Assembly: GCA_964528605.1 (NCBI GenBank)
Contig: CAZGSV010000069.1
Coordinates: forward strand, 1-17,632
Direction of reading: 5' to 3'
Source: CAZGSV01 sp964528605
Lineage (GTDB): Bacteria; Armatimonadota; Zipacnadia; CAZGSV01
Length of the DNA stretch: 17,632 bases
Shown here: positions 1 through 7,291 of the stretch, piece by piece
Position numbering within the stretch: position 1 is the first letter of the stretch
How the letters are laid out: each line of letters opens with the position of its first letter
Made by a program: the position numbers and the translations under genes
Notes under the pieces: model-generated
What the model was told of the DNA's origin: nothing
The model's input: only the letters and a program-made list of their open reading frames with translations
Database searches by the model: none

Positions 1-503
1 ATCATCCCCACCGTCGGGTGATTCTTGCTCACCTTGCCTCCCATGGCAGTCTGCACGTTGAACCCGCCTAGCGACACGGGGCCCTGCGCCACCGCGTACA
101 CCTCGCCGTCCGCCCCCTGCAGCGGCGTCTGGAGCAACACCCCGCCCTGCAGGCTCTTCGCGGAACCCGCGGATGACACCACTATGTCAATCCGATCCCC
201 AATCCGCGCAAACGCCGGCAACTCCGCCGTCACCATCACCGCCGCAATGTTGTTCACGATCATCCCCTCGGGGTCGGCGCTTACCCCAAACCGCTCCAGC
301 AGGTTAGTCAGGCTGCGCGCGGCAAAACCCGTCGTCAGACTGTCGCCCGTTCCCTCCAGCCCGGTCACCAGCCCGTACCCATAGAGTTGGTTGGTCCTCA
401 CCCCGCCGATCGTAGCCAGGTCCTTCACCCTGGCCTCCGCCGCCTCTGCCGGCGCCACCATGTGCACCAGAACCGCCACCAGCAACATCGCACTCAGGCG
501 CAT
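1..503 (-). CDS. flgI: Flagellar P-ring protein FlgI (3' end cut by window edge)
   Basis: Only the first 167 codons are present; the gene runs off the left edge. FlgI forms the periplasmic P ring that acts as a bushing for the flagellar rod in the peptidoglycan layer. The N-terminus (MRLSAMLLVAVLVHMVAPAEA) looks like a signal peptide. It is followed by the FlgI signature region: VKDLATIGGVRTNQLYGYGL, then VTGLEGTGDS, then NNIAAVMVTAELPAFARIGD, ending in KVSKNHPTVGMI. The ATG at 503-501 has a strong GGAGGGAG ribosome-binding site beginning within the flgH stop (TAGGAGGGAG). It lies 12 bp downstream of flgH as the last visible gene of the rod/ring operon. The product identity is secure from family knowledge; the C-terminal half cannot be judged. 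Confidence 0.96.
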   Translation of the reverse strand, partial: MRLSAMLLVAVLVHMVAPAEAAEARVKDLATIGGVRTNQLYGYGLVTGLEGTGDSLTTGFAARSLTNLLERFGVSADPEGMIVNNIAAVMVTAELPAFARIGDRIDIVVSSAGSAKSLQGGVLLQTPLQGADGEVYAVAQGPVSLGGFNVQTAMGGKVSKNHPTVGM

Positions 504-515
504 ACGCACTCCCTC

Positions 516-1100
516 CTAGAAGAGCCAGTCGAACAACCGAGACAGCAGCCCGGGCCTCTGCTTGCGCGCCGCAGGCCCTTGCCCCTCCAGCGTGATTCTC
601 GCCTCCGCAATCTGCGTCGAGAGCACCGTGTTATCAGCCGACACGTCCTCGGGTCGCACCACCCCCGTCAGCCTCAGCGTCTGCCTCTCTTCGCCCACGA
701 CCACTGCACGCAGCGCCTCGATCCGCAGATTGCCGTTCGGCAGTCTCTCGACTACCTGAGCCGCCACCCGCGTCGCAAAGGTGTTCCGCCTCGCCGTCTC
801 CCCTTTGCTCGCGTAGTCGTCCTTGTACGAGTAACCCATCAGCGGAATGAACTCGAGCAGGCCGCTGCCCGCAGTGCCCTCCATCCCCGACTTCTTGTTC
901 ACGTCCGTGCTCACCTGCGTCGTTGCCGCGGTGGACTCGGTCACCACCACAGTCACCAGATCGCCCACCTCCCGCGCCCGAAAGTCAGCGAACAGCGACT
1001 TCCACCGCGGCTGCGCCCGCGCCCAAATGGAATCGGACGCTGCCGGCACCGACCAGATGAGCAGCCCCATGACCGCCAACACCAGCACCTTAGCGTGCAT
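516..1100 (-). CDS. flgH: Flagellar L-ring protein FlgH, apparently without a lipobox
   Basis: This 194-residue FlgH homologue forms the outer-membrane L ring. Family hallmarks are SLFADFRAREVGDLVTVVVTE (about residues 35-55), NGNLRIEALRAVVVGEE, the L-x-L-x-G-V-V-R-P-x-D-V motif followed by NTVLSTQIAEARI, and a hydrophobic C-terminus RLFDWLF. It is shorter than the E. coli protein (about 232 residues). The N-terminal hydrophobic segment (residues 4-21) ends in Ala-Ala-Ser without any cysteine, so the lipoprotein acylation site of enterobacterial FlgH is missing. The ATG overlaps the end of flgA by 11 bp and is preceded by AAGGAGGGG, which suggests translational coupling. Confidence 0.95.
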   Translation of the reverse strand: MHAKVLVLAVMGLLIWSVPAASDSIWARAQPRWKSLFADFRAREVGDLVTVVVTESTAATTQVSTDVNKKSGMEGTAGSGLLEFIPLMGYSYKDDYASKGETARRNTFATRVAAQVVERLPNGNLRIEALRAVVVGEERQTLRLTGVVRPEDVSADNTVLSTQIAEARITLEGQGPAARKQRPGLLSRLFDWLF

Positions 1101-2106
1101 TCCCTTCCCCTCCTTGCGCCTCCGCCGGCGAGCTGATCTCCACCACCCCCGCCCCCACCACCCGCGCTCTCAACCGGCTGCCGTCATAGCCCGAGAGCAC
1201 CTCCACCATCTCGCCCATCGCCCCATCGCGCTGCGCCGTCCCTGCGCAGGTCACGACCACACCGCCTGCCACAACCCGAATCACCACCGGCTCCCCTTTA
1301 ACCACCGGCGGCACCGCCTCCAGGTCGTCGGTGCGCAGCGCCTCGCCCCTCCGCAGAAACCGTCTAAGCCGCATGCCCTCCAGCGCGATCCCCTCCGGCG
1401 CCACCAGGGCCCGGCCCCCCAGCGCACTCGTCTCCACGCGCTCCACCGCGAAGTCACCTGTGCCTACTGCGGCGCCTGCCGCCAAGTCCCGCGCCGCCAC
1501 CAGGCCAGGCGCGAAGGTGCGCACGCGGATGTGCGCCGGTACCGTCCGCCACACCGCCCCGTCCACGACCACGCGCGCCTCCAGCAGGTTGTATCCAGCG
1601 TGCAGCGTTCCCCCGCCTGTCCCCTCCACCGTGACCTCGGCGTTGCTCCCGGGCGCCAGTAGCCCCACCCTGGGGGAGTACATCTCTACCTCGACATCTT
1701 GCCCCGCCATCGCCCGAGCCACGAACGCGCGCACCGCCTCCTCGATCGCCCTCACCTCGATCGCCACCGCTCGCCGCGTCACTCGCGTCGCCTCTGCTCC
1801 CCCGAACGCGGACTCCGGAAGCACCATCCCCACCTGTCTCAGCCTCAAAGCCACGTACTCGCGCGTGATCAGTCTGCTCAACCCTGGCGGCGGACAGGGG
1901 CCCAGGCTCACTCCCTCGATGCTCGCGGCCTCCTCCGCCGAGCCCGCTGCGATGGAACCCACGTGCCCCACCGTCACTACCTCGCTATCCACCTCCACCG
2001 CCGGCGCCAGCACTATCCTCACCTCGTCCTCGCCCGTCGCTACTCCCGCGACCGCCGCAGCCACCAGCAAGCAGAACAGCGCGGTTGCCCGTTCTCGACG
2101 CCCCAT
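1090..2106 (-). CDS. flgA: FlgA, P-ring assembly chaperone (SAF domain)
   Basis: A 338-residue exported protein with a hydrophobic N-terminus (residues 8-24, signal peptide). FlgA is the periplasmic chaperone needed for FlgI to assemble into the P ring. The C-terminal half (about 200-330) fits a SAF/FlgA domain: LVAARDLAAGAAVGTGDFAV, then LRRFLRRGEALRTDDLEAVP, then VVKGEPVVIRVVAGGVVVTC and a terminal beta-rich part. The protein is longer than E. coli FlgA (about 219 residues) because of an extended N-terminal part, as in many non-enterobacterial FlgA proteins. The ATG is 10 bp after the flgG stop. The identification rests on this domain plus its place between flgG and flgH. Confidence 0.9.
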   Translation of the reverse strand: MGRRERATALFCLLVAAAVAGVATGEDEVRIVLAPAVEVDSEVVTVGHVGSIAAGSAEEAASIEGVSLGPCPPPGLSRLITREYVALRLRQVGMVLPESAFGGAEATRVTRRAVAIEVRAIEEAVRAFVARAMAGQDVEVEMYSPRVGLLAPGSNAEVTVEGTGGGTLHAGYNLLEARVVVDGAVWRTVPAHIRVRTFAPGLVAARDLAAGAAVGTGDFAVERVETSALGGRALVAPEGIALEGMRLRRFLRRGEALRTDDLEAVPPVVKGEPVVIRVVAGGVVVTCAGTAQRDGAMGEMVEVLSGYDGSRLRARVVGAGVVEISSPAEAQGGEGNAR

Positions 2107-2116
2107 CCCCGCTCAC

Positions 2117-2905
2117 CTACCTCCGTAATGTGTTCGCCACGCCCAGCATCTCATCCGCGGTCTGAATGCCGCGCGAGTTCGCCTCATACGCGCGCTGCGC
2201 AATGATGAGCGCCACCATCTCCTCCACAATGTCCACATTCGAGATCTCCAAGAAGCCCTGCCCGATGGTCCCGAGGCCCTGCTGGCCCGCCACGCCGGCA
2301 ATCGGCGGGCCCGATGCCGCCGTCTCCACGAACCCGTTCCGCCCCACGGCTGCCAGCCCCGCCGGATTCACAAAGCGCACCAGACTCACACTCCCAATCT
2401 GCTGCGGCTGCGCCTGCCCCGCCACCAGCACGCTCACCGTCCCGTCCGATCCGACCGAGATGTCCGTCGCGTCGGCGGGAACCACTATGTCCGGCTGCAC
2501 AGGGCAGCCATCCGAGGTCACCACTCGCCCCGTGCTGTCGCGTTTGTACGCCCCGTCGCGCGTGTACCCCGTCCGCCCGTCCGGCAGCAGAATCTGGAAG
2601 AAGCCATCCCCTTCAATCACGAGGTCAAGCGGATTCCCCGTCTGCTGGAACTCCCCCTGCGAGAACATCTTCTGGATCGCTCCCGCCCGCACGCCCAGCC
2701 CCACTTGCGCCCCCGTCGGCGCCTGATTGGCGCCCGCCACCGTCGCGCCCGGTAGCCGCTCCATCTGGTAGAGCAAATCCTGAAAGTCCACTCGGCTCCG
2801 CTTGAACCCCACCGTGTTCACGTTCGCGATGTTGTTCGCCACCACGTCCACGTTGAGTTGCTGCGCCACCATGCCGGTGGCCGCGGTGAAAAGCGCTCGC
2901 ATCAT
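2117..2905 (-). CDS. flgG: Flagellar distal rod protein FlgG
   Basis: A 262-residue protein, essentially the family length (260 in E. coli). FlgG polymerises as the distal rod of the flagellar axle. The N-terminal rod motif is clear: ALFTAATGMVAQQLNVDVVA, then NNIANVNTVGFKRSRVDFQD. The C-terminus carries the matching heptad helix (VDIVEEMVALIIAQRAYEAN, then SRGIQTADEMLGVANTLRR). The start is the ATG at 2905, or the adjacent ATG at 2902, because a good AAAGGAGGG lies just upstream and the family N-terminus begins here. The open frame extends 30 codons further upstream, but that part has no family similarity. It is followed 10 bp later by flgA. Confidence 0.97.
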   Translation of the reverse strand: MMRALFTAATGMVAQQLNVDVVANNIANVNTVGFKRSRVDFQDLLYQMERLPGATVAGANQAPTGAQVGLGVRAGAIQKMFSQGEFQQTGNPLDLVIEGDGFFQILLPDGRTGYTRDGAYKRDSTGRVVTSDGCPVQPDIVVPADATDISVGSDGTVSVLVAGQAQPQQIGSVSLVRFVNPAGLAAVGRNGFVETAASGPPIAGVAGQQGLGTIGQGFLEISNVDIVEEMVALIIAQRAYEANSRGIQTADEMLGVANTLRR

Positions 2906-3034
2906 TGCCCGTGTGCCCTCCTTTGTCCAATACCAGTGTTGTAGGGCCTGAGACGGATCAGAACGCCGGGGTGCCCGAACGCGCCAGCCCAACACTCCCT
3001 CAGGGCCTCCGCCGAGCGGGCCGGCCCCTTCTCC

Positions 3035-3802
3035 TCAAGCCAAGGCCGACACCTCGCGCACTGCCCAGCCCAATGTCTCATCTACTGCCCTCACTGCCTT
3101 CTGCCCTGCCTCATAAGCCCGAAAAGCCTCGATCAAAGCCACCATATGCCTCACGATGCCACCCTTCGGTATCTCCAAGTAGCCCTGCCGCACTGCGTAG
3201 CCCTGAGCGGCTTGCGTCCCCGCCGCCCTGACGAGACCGTCGCCGACGGGGGTCACTTGTCCTTGCGCGCTCACCACGCGCAACCGGCCCGCCGCTTGCC
3301 CATGCTGCGTCACGGTCCCGTCCTCGGAGATGGTCAATCCGGCCGCCCGCTCGAGCCTCAATGGCCCCTCCACGCCCAGCACCGGGTTCCCCTCCGCGTC
3401 CGCGAGCGTGCCCTCCGGCCCGATCACGAGCGACGCGCTCCGCCGCAGCAGCTCGCCTGCCGGCGTCCACACCACGAAGTAGCCCTCTCCCTCAAGAGCC
3501 AGGTCCAGGGGCCCGGTGGTGGCCTGGAGGGAGCCCTGCGTCACCTCTAGGGTCGCGCCCTCGCACACCGCGTCTCCAGCCCCCTCACCCAGAACTTCGC
3601 CCAGGAATGACGCACCGCCCCTGCACCCGCAATCGTGTTCGACATAGGACAGCAAGGGCCCCGTGTGTGCGCGAAACTCCCGACGCTCCGGACGATATCC
3701 AGGTGTGGTCGCGTTTGCGAGATTGTTTGCGGCCGTCTCCAGCAGCCTCTGCTCCGCCAGCATGCCGCCAACGGCCAAGTAAAGCCCGCGTACTATTGTC
3801 AT
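3035..3802 (-). CDS. flgF: FlgF-type proximal rod protein
   Basis: A 255-residue hook-basal-body family protein (flgBC/FlgE_F_G type) with the N-terminal rod motif RGLYLAVGGMLAEQRLLETA, then ANNLANATTPGYRPERREFR. It has a central GPLDLALEGEGYFVV segment and the C-terminal GYLEIPKGGIVRHMVALIEA helix. Its position just before flgG makes FlgF the likeliest assignment; a second FlgG-like paralogue is the alternative. The ATG at 3802 has GAGGGGG close upstream; a GTG one codon earlier is less likely. Unusually, residues 58, 60 and 80 are cysteines (an E-H-D-C-G-C cluster), odd for an exported axial rod subunit. It is the first gene of the visible flagellar operon. Confidence 0.9.
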   Translation of the reverse strand: MTIVRGLYLAVGGMLAEQRLLETAANNLANATTPGYRPERREFRAHTGPLLSYVEHDCGCRGGASFLGEVLGEGAGDAVCEGATLEVTQGSLQATTGPLDLALEGEGYFVVWTPAGELLRRSASLVIGPEGTLADAEGNPVLGVEGPLRLERAAGLTISEDGTVTQHGQAAGRLRVVSAQGQVTPVGDGLVRAAGTQAAQGYAVRQGYLEIPKGGIVRHMVALIEAFRAYEAGQKAVRAVDETLGWAVREVSALA

Positions 3803-3827
3803 CACCCCCTCTCTGTTGCCCGGTCAC

Positions 3828-3833
3828 ATTCTA
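3828..3833 (-). promoter_or_regulatory. Possible -10 element for the flgF operon
   Basis: On the minus strand TAGAAT (5 of 6 matches to TATAAT) lies about 25 bp upstream of the flgF ATG, which would give a leader of roughly 20 nt. No convincing -35 TTGACA-like hexamer lies 16-18 bp further upstream, and I see no clear sigma-28 or sigma-54 pattern. The flagellar operon could therefore need an activator or an alternative sigma factor. This is a weak call. Confidence 0.3.
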
Positions 3834-3907
3834 TGTCGCCCACCCCAAACGAGCCGCCCGCGCTACGAGAAAGTTGTCCACAATTCGCACACCCGCAGCC
3901 GCCCTGC

Positions 3908-4163
3908 GTAGGAGCCCCGCCTCTGGCGGGGCCACCCTGTGCGACGCCGTCAGGCGCCCCGCCGTAGGGGCGGGCGCCCCTGCCCGCCCGTTCCCTAGGA
4001 GGCACATTCGTGTGCCGACCTGGCGCTCTCTAGCGCCGTGCAGGACTCGCGGCAGGAATGCCGCTCCTACAGAACACCCCCCCTGCTCCCACCCCTAACG
4101 TGACCCGCCCCTGCTGGAGCCCCGCCGTTGGCGGGGCGACCCTCAGCGACGCCGCAGGCGTCG
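3908..4163. repeat. Chain of short palindromes / interspersed-repeat block
   Basis: Seven perfect hairpins and one imperfect hairpin follow one another. GCCCCGCC/GGCGGGGC occurs at 3914-3932 (loop TCT) and again at 4119-4137 (loop GTT). An imperfect GACGCC/GGCGCC is at 3943-3958 and a perfect CGACGCC/GGCGTCG at 4147-4163. GGGCGGGC/GCCCGCCC is at 3968-3989, GGCACA-TTCG-TGTGCC at 4001-4016, GGCGCT-CTCT-AGCGCC at 4022-4037, and GCGGCA-GGAA-TGCCGC at 4049-4064. The octamer GTAGGAGC at 3908-3915 is mirrored by GCTCCTAC at 4063-4070, bounding the first six. The two-hairpin unit is therefore present twice (3914-3958 and 4119-4163) with different loops. The pattern resembles REP/BIME-type or other interspersed repeats. 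Copy number elsewhere in the genome cannot be seen here. Confidence 0.8.
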
Positions 4164-4185
4164 AGCACGCGACCCCTGGCTTACA

Positions 4186-4857
4186 CTACTTGGGGAGCAC
4201 CTTCAGGAGATCCCCCAGCAGAAACTGCAACCGCCCGATCAACAGCGACATGCGCGCCATCACCGTCGCGCCAAACATCGCGCCAAAGGCCACCATCATC
4301 AGCCACCGCCCCGTCACCGCCGCCCCGCGCACCGCCCTGCTCTTCTGCTCGAACGAGAAAAAGAAGTACACCAGCACCGTGAGCAACGTCACCGCCGAGA
4401 TCAGGTTGCTCACTTGCACCGCGCCCTTAGACCATATCGGCCGGTCCACCGCCGCCCACACCTGTGGCATCACCGCGTTCGCCAAACTGTAAAAGACAAT
4501 CCCCGAAGCCACGCCGAGCGACGTCATGATTATCAGCCGGCTCATCCACACGTAACGCTTGCTGTAGATCAGGTAGAACAGCAGCCCCGCCGGCAGCGCT
4601 AACGCCCAGGTCCACTTCATCTCGTGCACCATCGGCGTCCACCACTTCGGCTCCAGCACCTGCGCCCAAGCCACGAAGATCATGTAACCCATCGCCAGCC
4701 CAACGTAGAAGTGCTCGAAGAAGCGGAAGACCGTGTTCTCCCGGTAGAGGATCGAATACACGCCCAGAGTGCAGGCCGCCGCCACCAGCACTTCCACGCC
4801 GCGGAAAAGCGATCCGTCGCCTAACCACGACAGCGCGGCGTGCGGTGACGTTAGCAC
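4186..4857 (-). CDS. Polytopic membrane protein of the DUF6754-associated cluster (last gene)
   Basis: A 223-residue hydrophobic protein with about six predicted membrane segments (near residues 20-37, 47-66, 82-98, 106-127, 148-168 and 184-205). Conserved-looking cytoplasmic or loop motifs are YRENTVFRFFEHFYVGLAMG, VLEPKWWTPM, and a C-terminal ARMSLLIGRLQFLLGD. I recognise no enzyme or transporter family. The start is uncertain: in-frame GTG codons lie at 4875, 4866 and 4857. I chose 4857 because GAGGG sits about 8 nt upstream and it begins one base after the previous gene's stop; the others would overlap that gene by up to 17 bp. It is the sixth and last gene of a tightly coupled operon. 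Confidence 0.85.
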   Translation of the reverse strand: MLTSPHAALSWLGDGSLFRGVEVLVAAACTLGVYSILYRENTVFRFFEHFYVGLAMGYMIFVAWAQVLEPKWWTPMVHEMKWTWALALPAGLLFYLIYSKRYVWMSRLIIMTSLGVASGIVFYSLANAVMPQVWAAVDRPIWSKGAVQVSNLISAVTLLTVLVYFFFSFEQKSRAVRGAAVTGRWLMMVAFGAMFGATVMARMSLLIGRLQFLLGDLLKVLPK

Positions 4858-4858
4858 G

Positions 4859-5704
4859 CTAGGCACCCTCGGCACCCCCCGCCTTGCGCTGCCTCCACCC
4901 TCGCGCGCCCAGATAGCCGATGTTGCCCACGATGATGAGCACGATTATCAGCAGGTGCGCGAACGACTGCGCCGGCATCATCTCGGTGCCGCCGCCCGGA
5001 CGCCCTATCAGCGCCTCATACTCCGCGGAGCCCCTGACCCCCATCAACAGACCCTCTATCTGCCGGGCGTCCAGGTACGGGTACTGCTGCGGCCCTATCA
5101 CCGCCGTGCAGCCGTGCACTATGGGCGTCTTGAACGGCCCCCACACAAACGCGATGTAGGACCCCAGCGTCGCCGCGGAGGTGAACTGCGCAATCAGGCT
5201 GACGTCGTGGATGTCCCGCACGCCCTCGAGCGCTGGCAACTCGGCCACCGGTGTGTTCTTGGCGTCCTTCTTGTAGAACCCGGGAATGTCCTTCACCAGC
5301 GTCATCAACGAGATGCTCAGCACCGGCTTGAAGCCGAAGTTGACCCAGTCGCGGCCGTACTCGTAGTCATACTCCGGCGCCAGTCTCCGGGCGATGCCGT
5401 CCGTCAACTCCGGCCCGGCCGGCCAGGCAAAGCCCATGATGGCAAACCGCCGGTGCAACCGCATCAGATGTCGTAGCACGGCCTCCGTCTGCGTCCCGTT
5501 CTCCGCCATCGTGCCCGCATCCCAGTCCGCCGCCACCAGCACCAACTTGCTCGGGTCCGTCCGCTCCACCGCCTCGTAGAACCCGCGCGCGTCCGAGGAA
5601 ACGACCATCGGCAGCCGCAGCGGCCACTTCAGCAGCGCCACCATCAGCAGAAACAGCACAATGTAGACGGCCCGCCGGTCAATCCTCTGTAGTCGCTCAA
5701 ACAT
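4859..5704 (-). CDS. Membrane protein with N- and C-terminal anchors and a ~200-residue globular domain
   Basis: A 281-residue protein. A hydrophobic segment near residues 13-29 and another at 250-266 flank a soluble alpha/beta-looking domain. That domain begins with KLVLVAADWDAGTMAENGTQ, contains RFAIMGFAWPAGPEL and YDYEYGRDWVNFGFKP, and ends with CTAVIGPQQYPYLDARQIEG followed by MMPAQSFAH before the last helix. Family function is unknown to me. The ATG at 5704 begins 7 bp after the upstream stop; the open frame is longer upstream but that part overlaps the preceding gene and has no sensible N-terminus. Anchor-domain-anchor topology matches the DUF6754-type gene two positions upstream, including a C-x(3)-I-G-x(2)-(Q/Y)-Y-like motif, which suggests distant paralogy (inference). 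Confidence 0.88.
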   Translation of the reverse strand: MFERLQRIDRRAVYIVLFLLMVALLKWPLRLPMVVSSDARGFYEAVERTDPSKLVLVAADWDAGTMAENGTQTEAVLRHLMRLHRRFAIMGFAWPAGPELTDGIARRLAPEYDYEYGRDWVNFGFKPVLSISLMTLVKDIPGFYKKDAKNTPVAELPALEGVRDIHDVSLIAQFTSAATLGSYIAFVWGPFKTPIVHGCTAVIGPQQYPYLDARQIEGLLMGVRGSAEYEALIGRPGGGTEMMPAQSFAHLLIIVLIIVGNIGYLGARGWRQRKAGGAEGA

Positions 5705-5711
5705 CCGCCGC

Positions 5712-6500
5712 CTACACCTTCTGGTCGAAGTAGGCCCCGCGCTCGAGGCTGAGCCAGATGCGCAGCGCCATCGCCAGACTCCCAACCGCCGCGCCAAAGA
5801 GCACGCCCCGCACCGCAGCCATGTTGATGCCCGCCAGAATCCAATGCGCTATCTGCTCCACGCGCAGCCCCGCCCACCGGCTTTCGACCGGAATCCCGTG
5901 TGTCAGCCACATCCCCAGCGGCACCTGCCCCAGCATCACCACGAACGCCGCCGCCGCCATCAGTCCCGCCTCCGCCGTGGATATGCGGAAGGCCCGGTAA
6001 GCCGCTGACACGATGTAGAAAGCCAGGATGGAGAACATCGTCGCGCCCAGAGGCATGTAGGCGTACTGGAACAGCAGTTCAAATCCCTGTCCCCCCGCCT
6101 TGCTCTTAGGCCAGTACTGCTGCCAGAAGCAGAACGTCACCATCGCCGCCATCGCCGTGAAGTACACGATGCTCCCGCCCCAACTGCCGCTTCGGGTCGC
6201 AATCCTCTTCACGTGTACCAGCGACAGGTTCAGAACCCCCAGGGGCATCGCGAACGACCCCATCACCACCCACGCGTTCCCAAAACCTTCCTTGTAGGAT
6301 GTCAGGAAGTTGTTCGGCGGCAGGAAGAACTCCACCGAGTAGAAGCACCCACCCAAGAACGTGAACAACATGATCATGGGCCGCCGCCAGCGGGGTGGCA
6401 TTACCTGAAGCAGGAAGAAGACGCCGACGGACAGCACCCACGCGCCTACAATCAGCGCCCACAGATGCCCCCGGCCGTGCGGCGCCAACCAGCCTCTCAA
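5712..6500 (-). CDS. Polytopic membrane protein of the DUF6754-associated cluster
   Basis: A 262-residue integral membrane protein with roughly seven hydrophobic segments (near residues 13-33, 41-61, 75-95, 110-127, 147-169, 178-198 and 224-250). A charged loop VEFFLPPNNFLTSYKEGFGN follows the second segment. The C-terminal region is arginine-bearing (LRIWLSLERGAYFDQKV). The chosen start is TTG at 6500, which overlaps the preceding stop as TTGA; GGGAGGG lies about 9 nt upstream. The open frame continues 70 codons upstream, but there it is only a shadow of the neighbouring gene. I do not recognise the family. It presumably sits in one complex with its neighbours, given the coupled translation. 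Confidence 0.87.
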   Translation of the reverse strand: MRGWLAPHGRGHLWALIVGAWVLSVGVFFLLQVMPPRWRRPMIMLFTFLGGCFYSVEFFLPPNNFLTSYKEGFGNAWVVMGSFAMPLGVLNLSLVHVKRIATRSGSWGGSIVYFTAMAAMVTFCFWQQYWPKSKAGGQGFELLFQYAYMPLGATMFSILAFYIVSAAYRAFRISTAEAGLMAAAAFVVMLGQVPLGMWLTHGIPVESRWAGLRVEQIAHWILAGINMAAVRGVLFGAAVGSLAMALRIWLSLERGAYFDQKV

Positions 6501-7291
6501 GGCCTCGGCCCTCCCGCGTACGGGTCCCACAACGCCGAGAACCAGTTGGGCACGCCGTGTATGACGGCCCACGCCAAACCAACCACGATCAGCAGGCCCA
6601 GCAGTATCTTGCCCCAATCCTGCCCAATCAGACTCCCCAAGTGCGTGGGCTCCCGCGTTATGTAGGCGCTGGTGGCGTAATACTCCTCGCCGATTATCGT
6701 GTAGTCGCACGTAGCCAGGAAGAAGGGCACCTGGTCGGTGGTCGGCGTTCCCGCTATCTGCACCGCTCCCACGTGCTGTCCGCTTTCGGCCAGCAGCAGC
6801 GACTCCGCCGCGTAGTCCCCGAAGAAGAAGTTGGTCGCCACCTTCTCGCGGCTCATTATCCCGACTACGCTCGCCGCGTAGGCGAACTGCTGGTCCGACA
6901 GAAAGCGGATGTCGCTCTCGTCATACAGTTCCGGTCGCCCCCCCGACGCGTAAGCCTCCCGCACGACCTGCTGCGTCACCGGGAACAAAGTCGGGTCCCC
7001 CCCGAACACCGGCACTATCACCCGGTTCCGCAGCCGCGCGGCTATGCGCACCACGTGGGCCAACACTGCGAGCGCCTGTAGCGTGAGCACGTCCACCCCG
7101 CCCAGCCCGCTGCAGAACAGCACCGGCCGCCCCATCTCCGTGGCCCGCCCCACGGCCTCCTCAATGTGCGCCACCCCAGGCAGACGCCGGATGAACAGTT
7201 GCACCCCACGGCGCGCTCGGATGATGTTCAACAGAATGAAGAGGGAAAGGAGGCCCAGCACTATGCCCGTTTGCAGGTTACAGTGCTCCAT
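6497..7291 (-). CDS. DUF6754-type membrane-anchored protein
   Basis: A 264-residue protein with a membrane segment at about residues 9-24, a globular domain (about 50-215) and a second membrane segment at about 229-246. The domain carries motifs I associate from memory with the uncharacterised DUF6754 family: GRPVLFCSGLGGVDVLTLQA, PTLFPVTQQVVREAY, DIRFLSDQQFAYAASVVGIM, AAESLLLAESGQHVGAVQIA, and CDYTIIGEEYYATSAYI followed by LGSLIGQDWGK. The function of that family is not known to me. The ATG at 7291 was chosen over an upstream in-frame start because GGGGAGCCGGAAG precedes it and the following hydrophobic helix makes a natural N-terminus. It overlaps the upstream gene by 14 bp and the downstream one by 4 bp (TTGA). 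Confidence 0.88.
   Translation of the reverse strand: MEHCNLQTGIVLGLLSLFILLNIIRARRGVQLFIRRLPGVAHIEEAVGRATEMGRPVLFCSGLGGVDVLTLQALAVLAHVVRIAARLRNRVIVPVFGGDPTLFPVTQQVVREAYASGGRPELYDESDIRFLSDQQFAYAASVVGIMSREKVATNFFFGDYAAESLLLAESGQHVGAVQIAGTPTTDQVPFFLATCDYTIIGEEYYATSAYITREPTHLGSLIGQDWGKILLGLLIVVGLAWAVIHGVPNWFSALWDPYAGGPRP

Larger units (their letters stand above)
3803..4185. other. Gene-free intergenic region between the membrane cluster and flgF
   Basis: This 383-bp stretch separates the end of the minus-strand membrane-protein cluster from flgF. I find no plausible protein or known RNA gene in it. It holds the possible flgF -10 element near its right-hand gene and, at 3908-4163, an extended chain of hairpins described separately. 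Confidence 0.7.

Noticed and set aside
387..1136. Long plus-strand open frame over flgH and flgI.
   Set aside because: His/Arg/Pro-rich shadow; flgH and flgI on the minus strand have clear family motifs and ribosome-binding sites.
3874..3883. TTGTCCACAA, close to a DnaA-box (TTATCCACA).
   Set aside because: Single site, one mismatch, no cluster of boxes, no AT-rich stretch and no dnaA or dnaN nearby; not enough for an origin or regulatory call.
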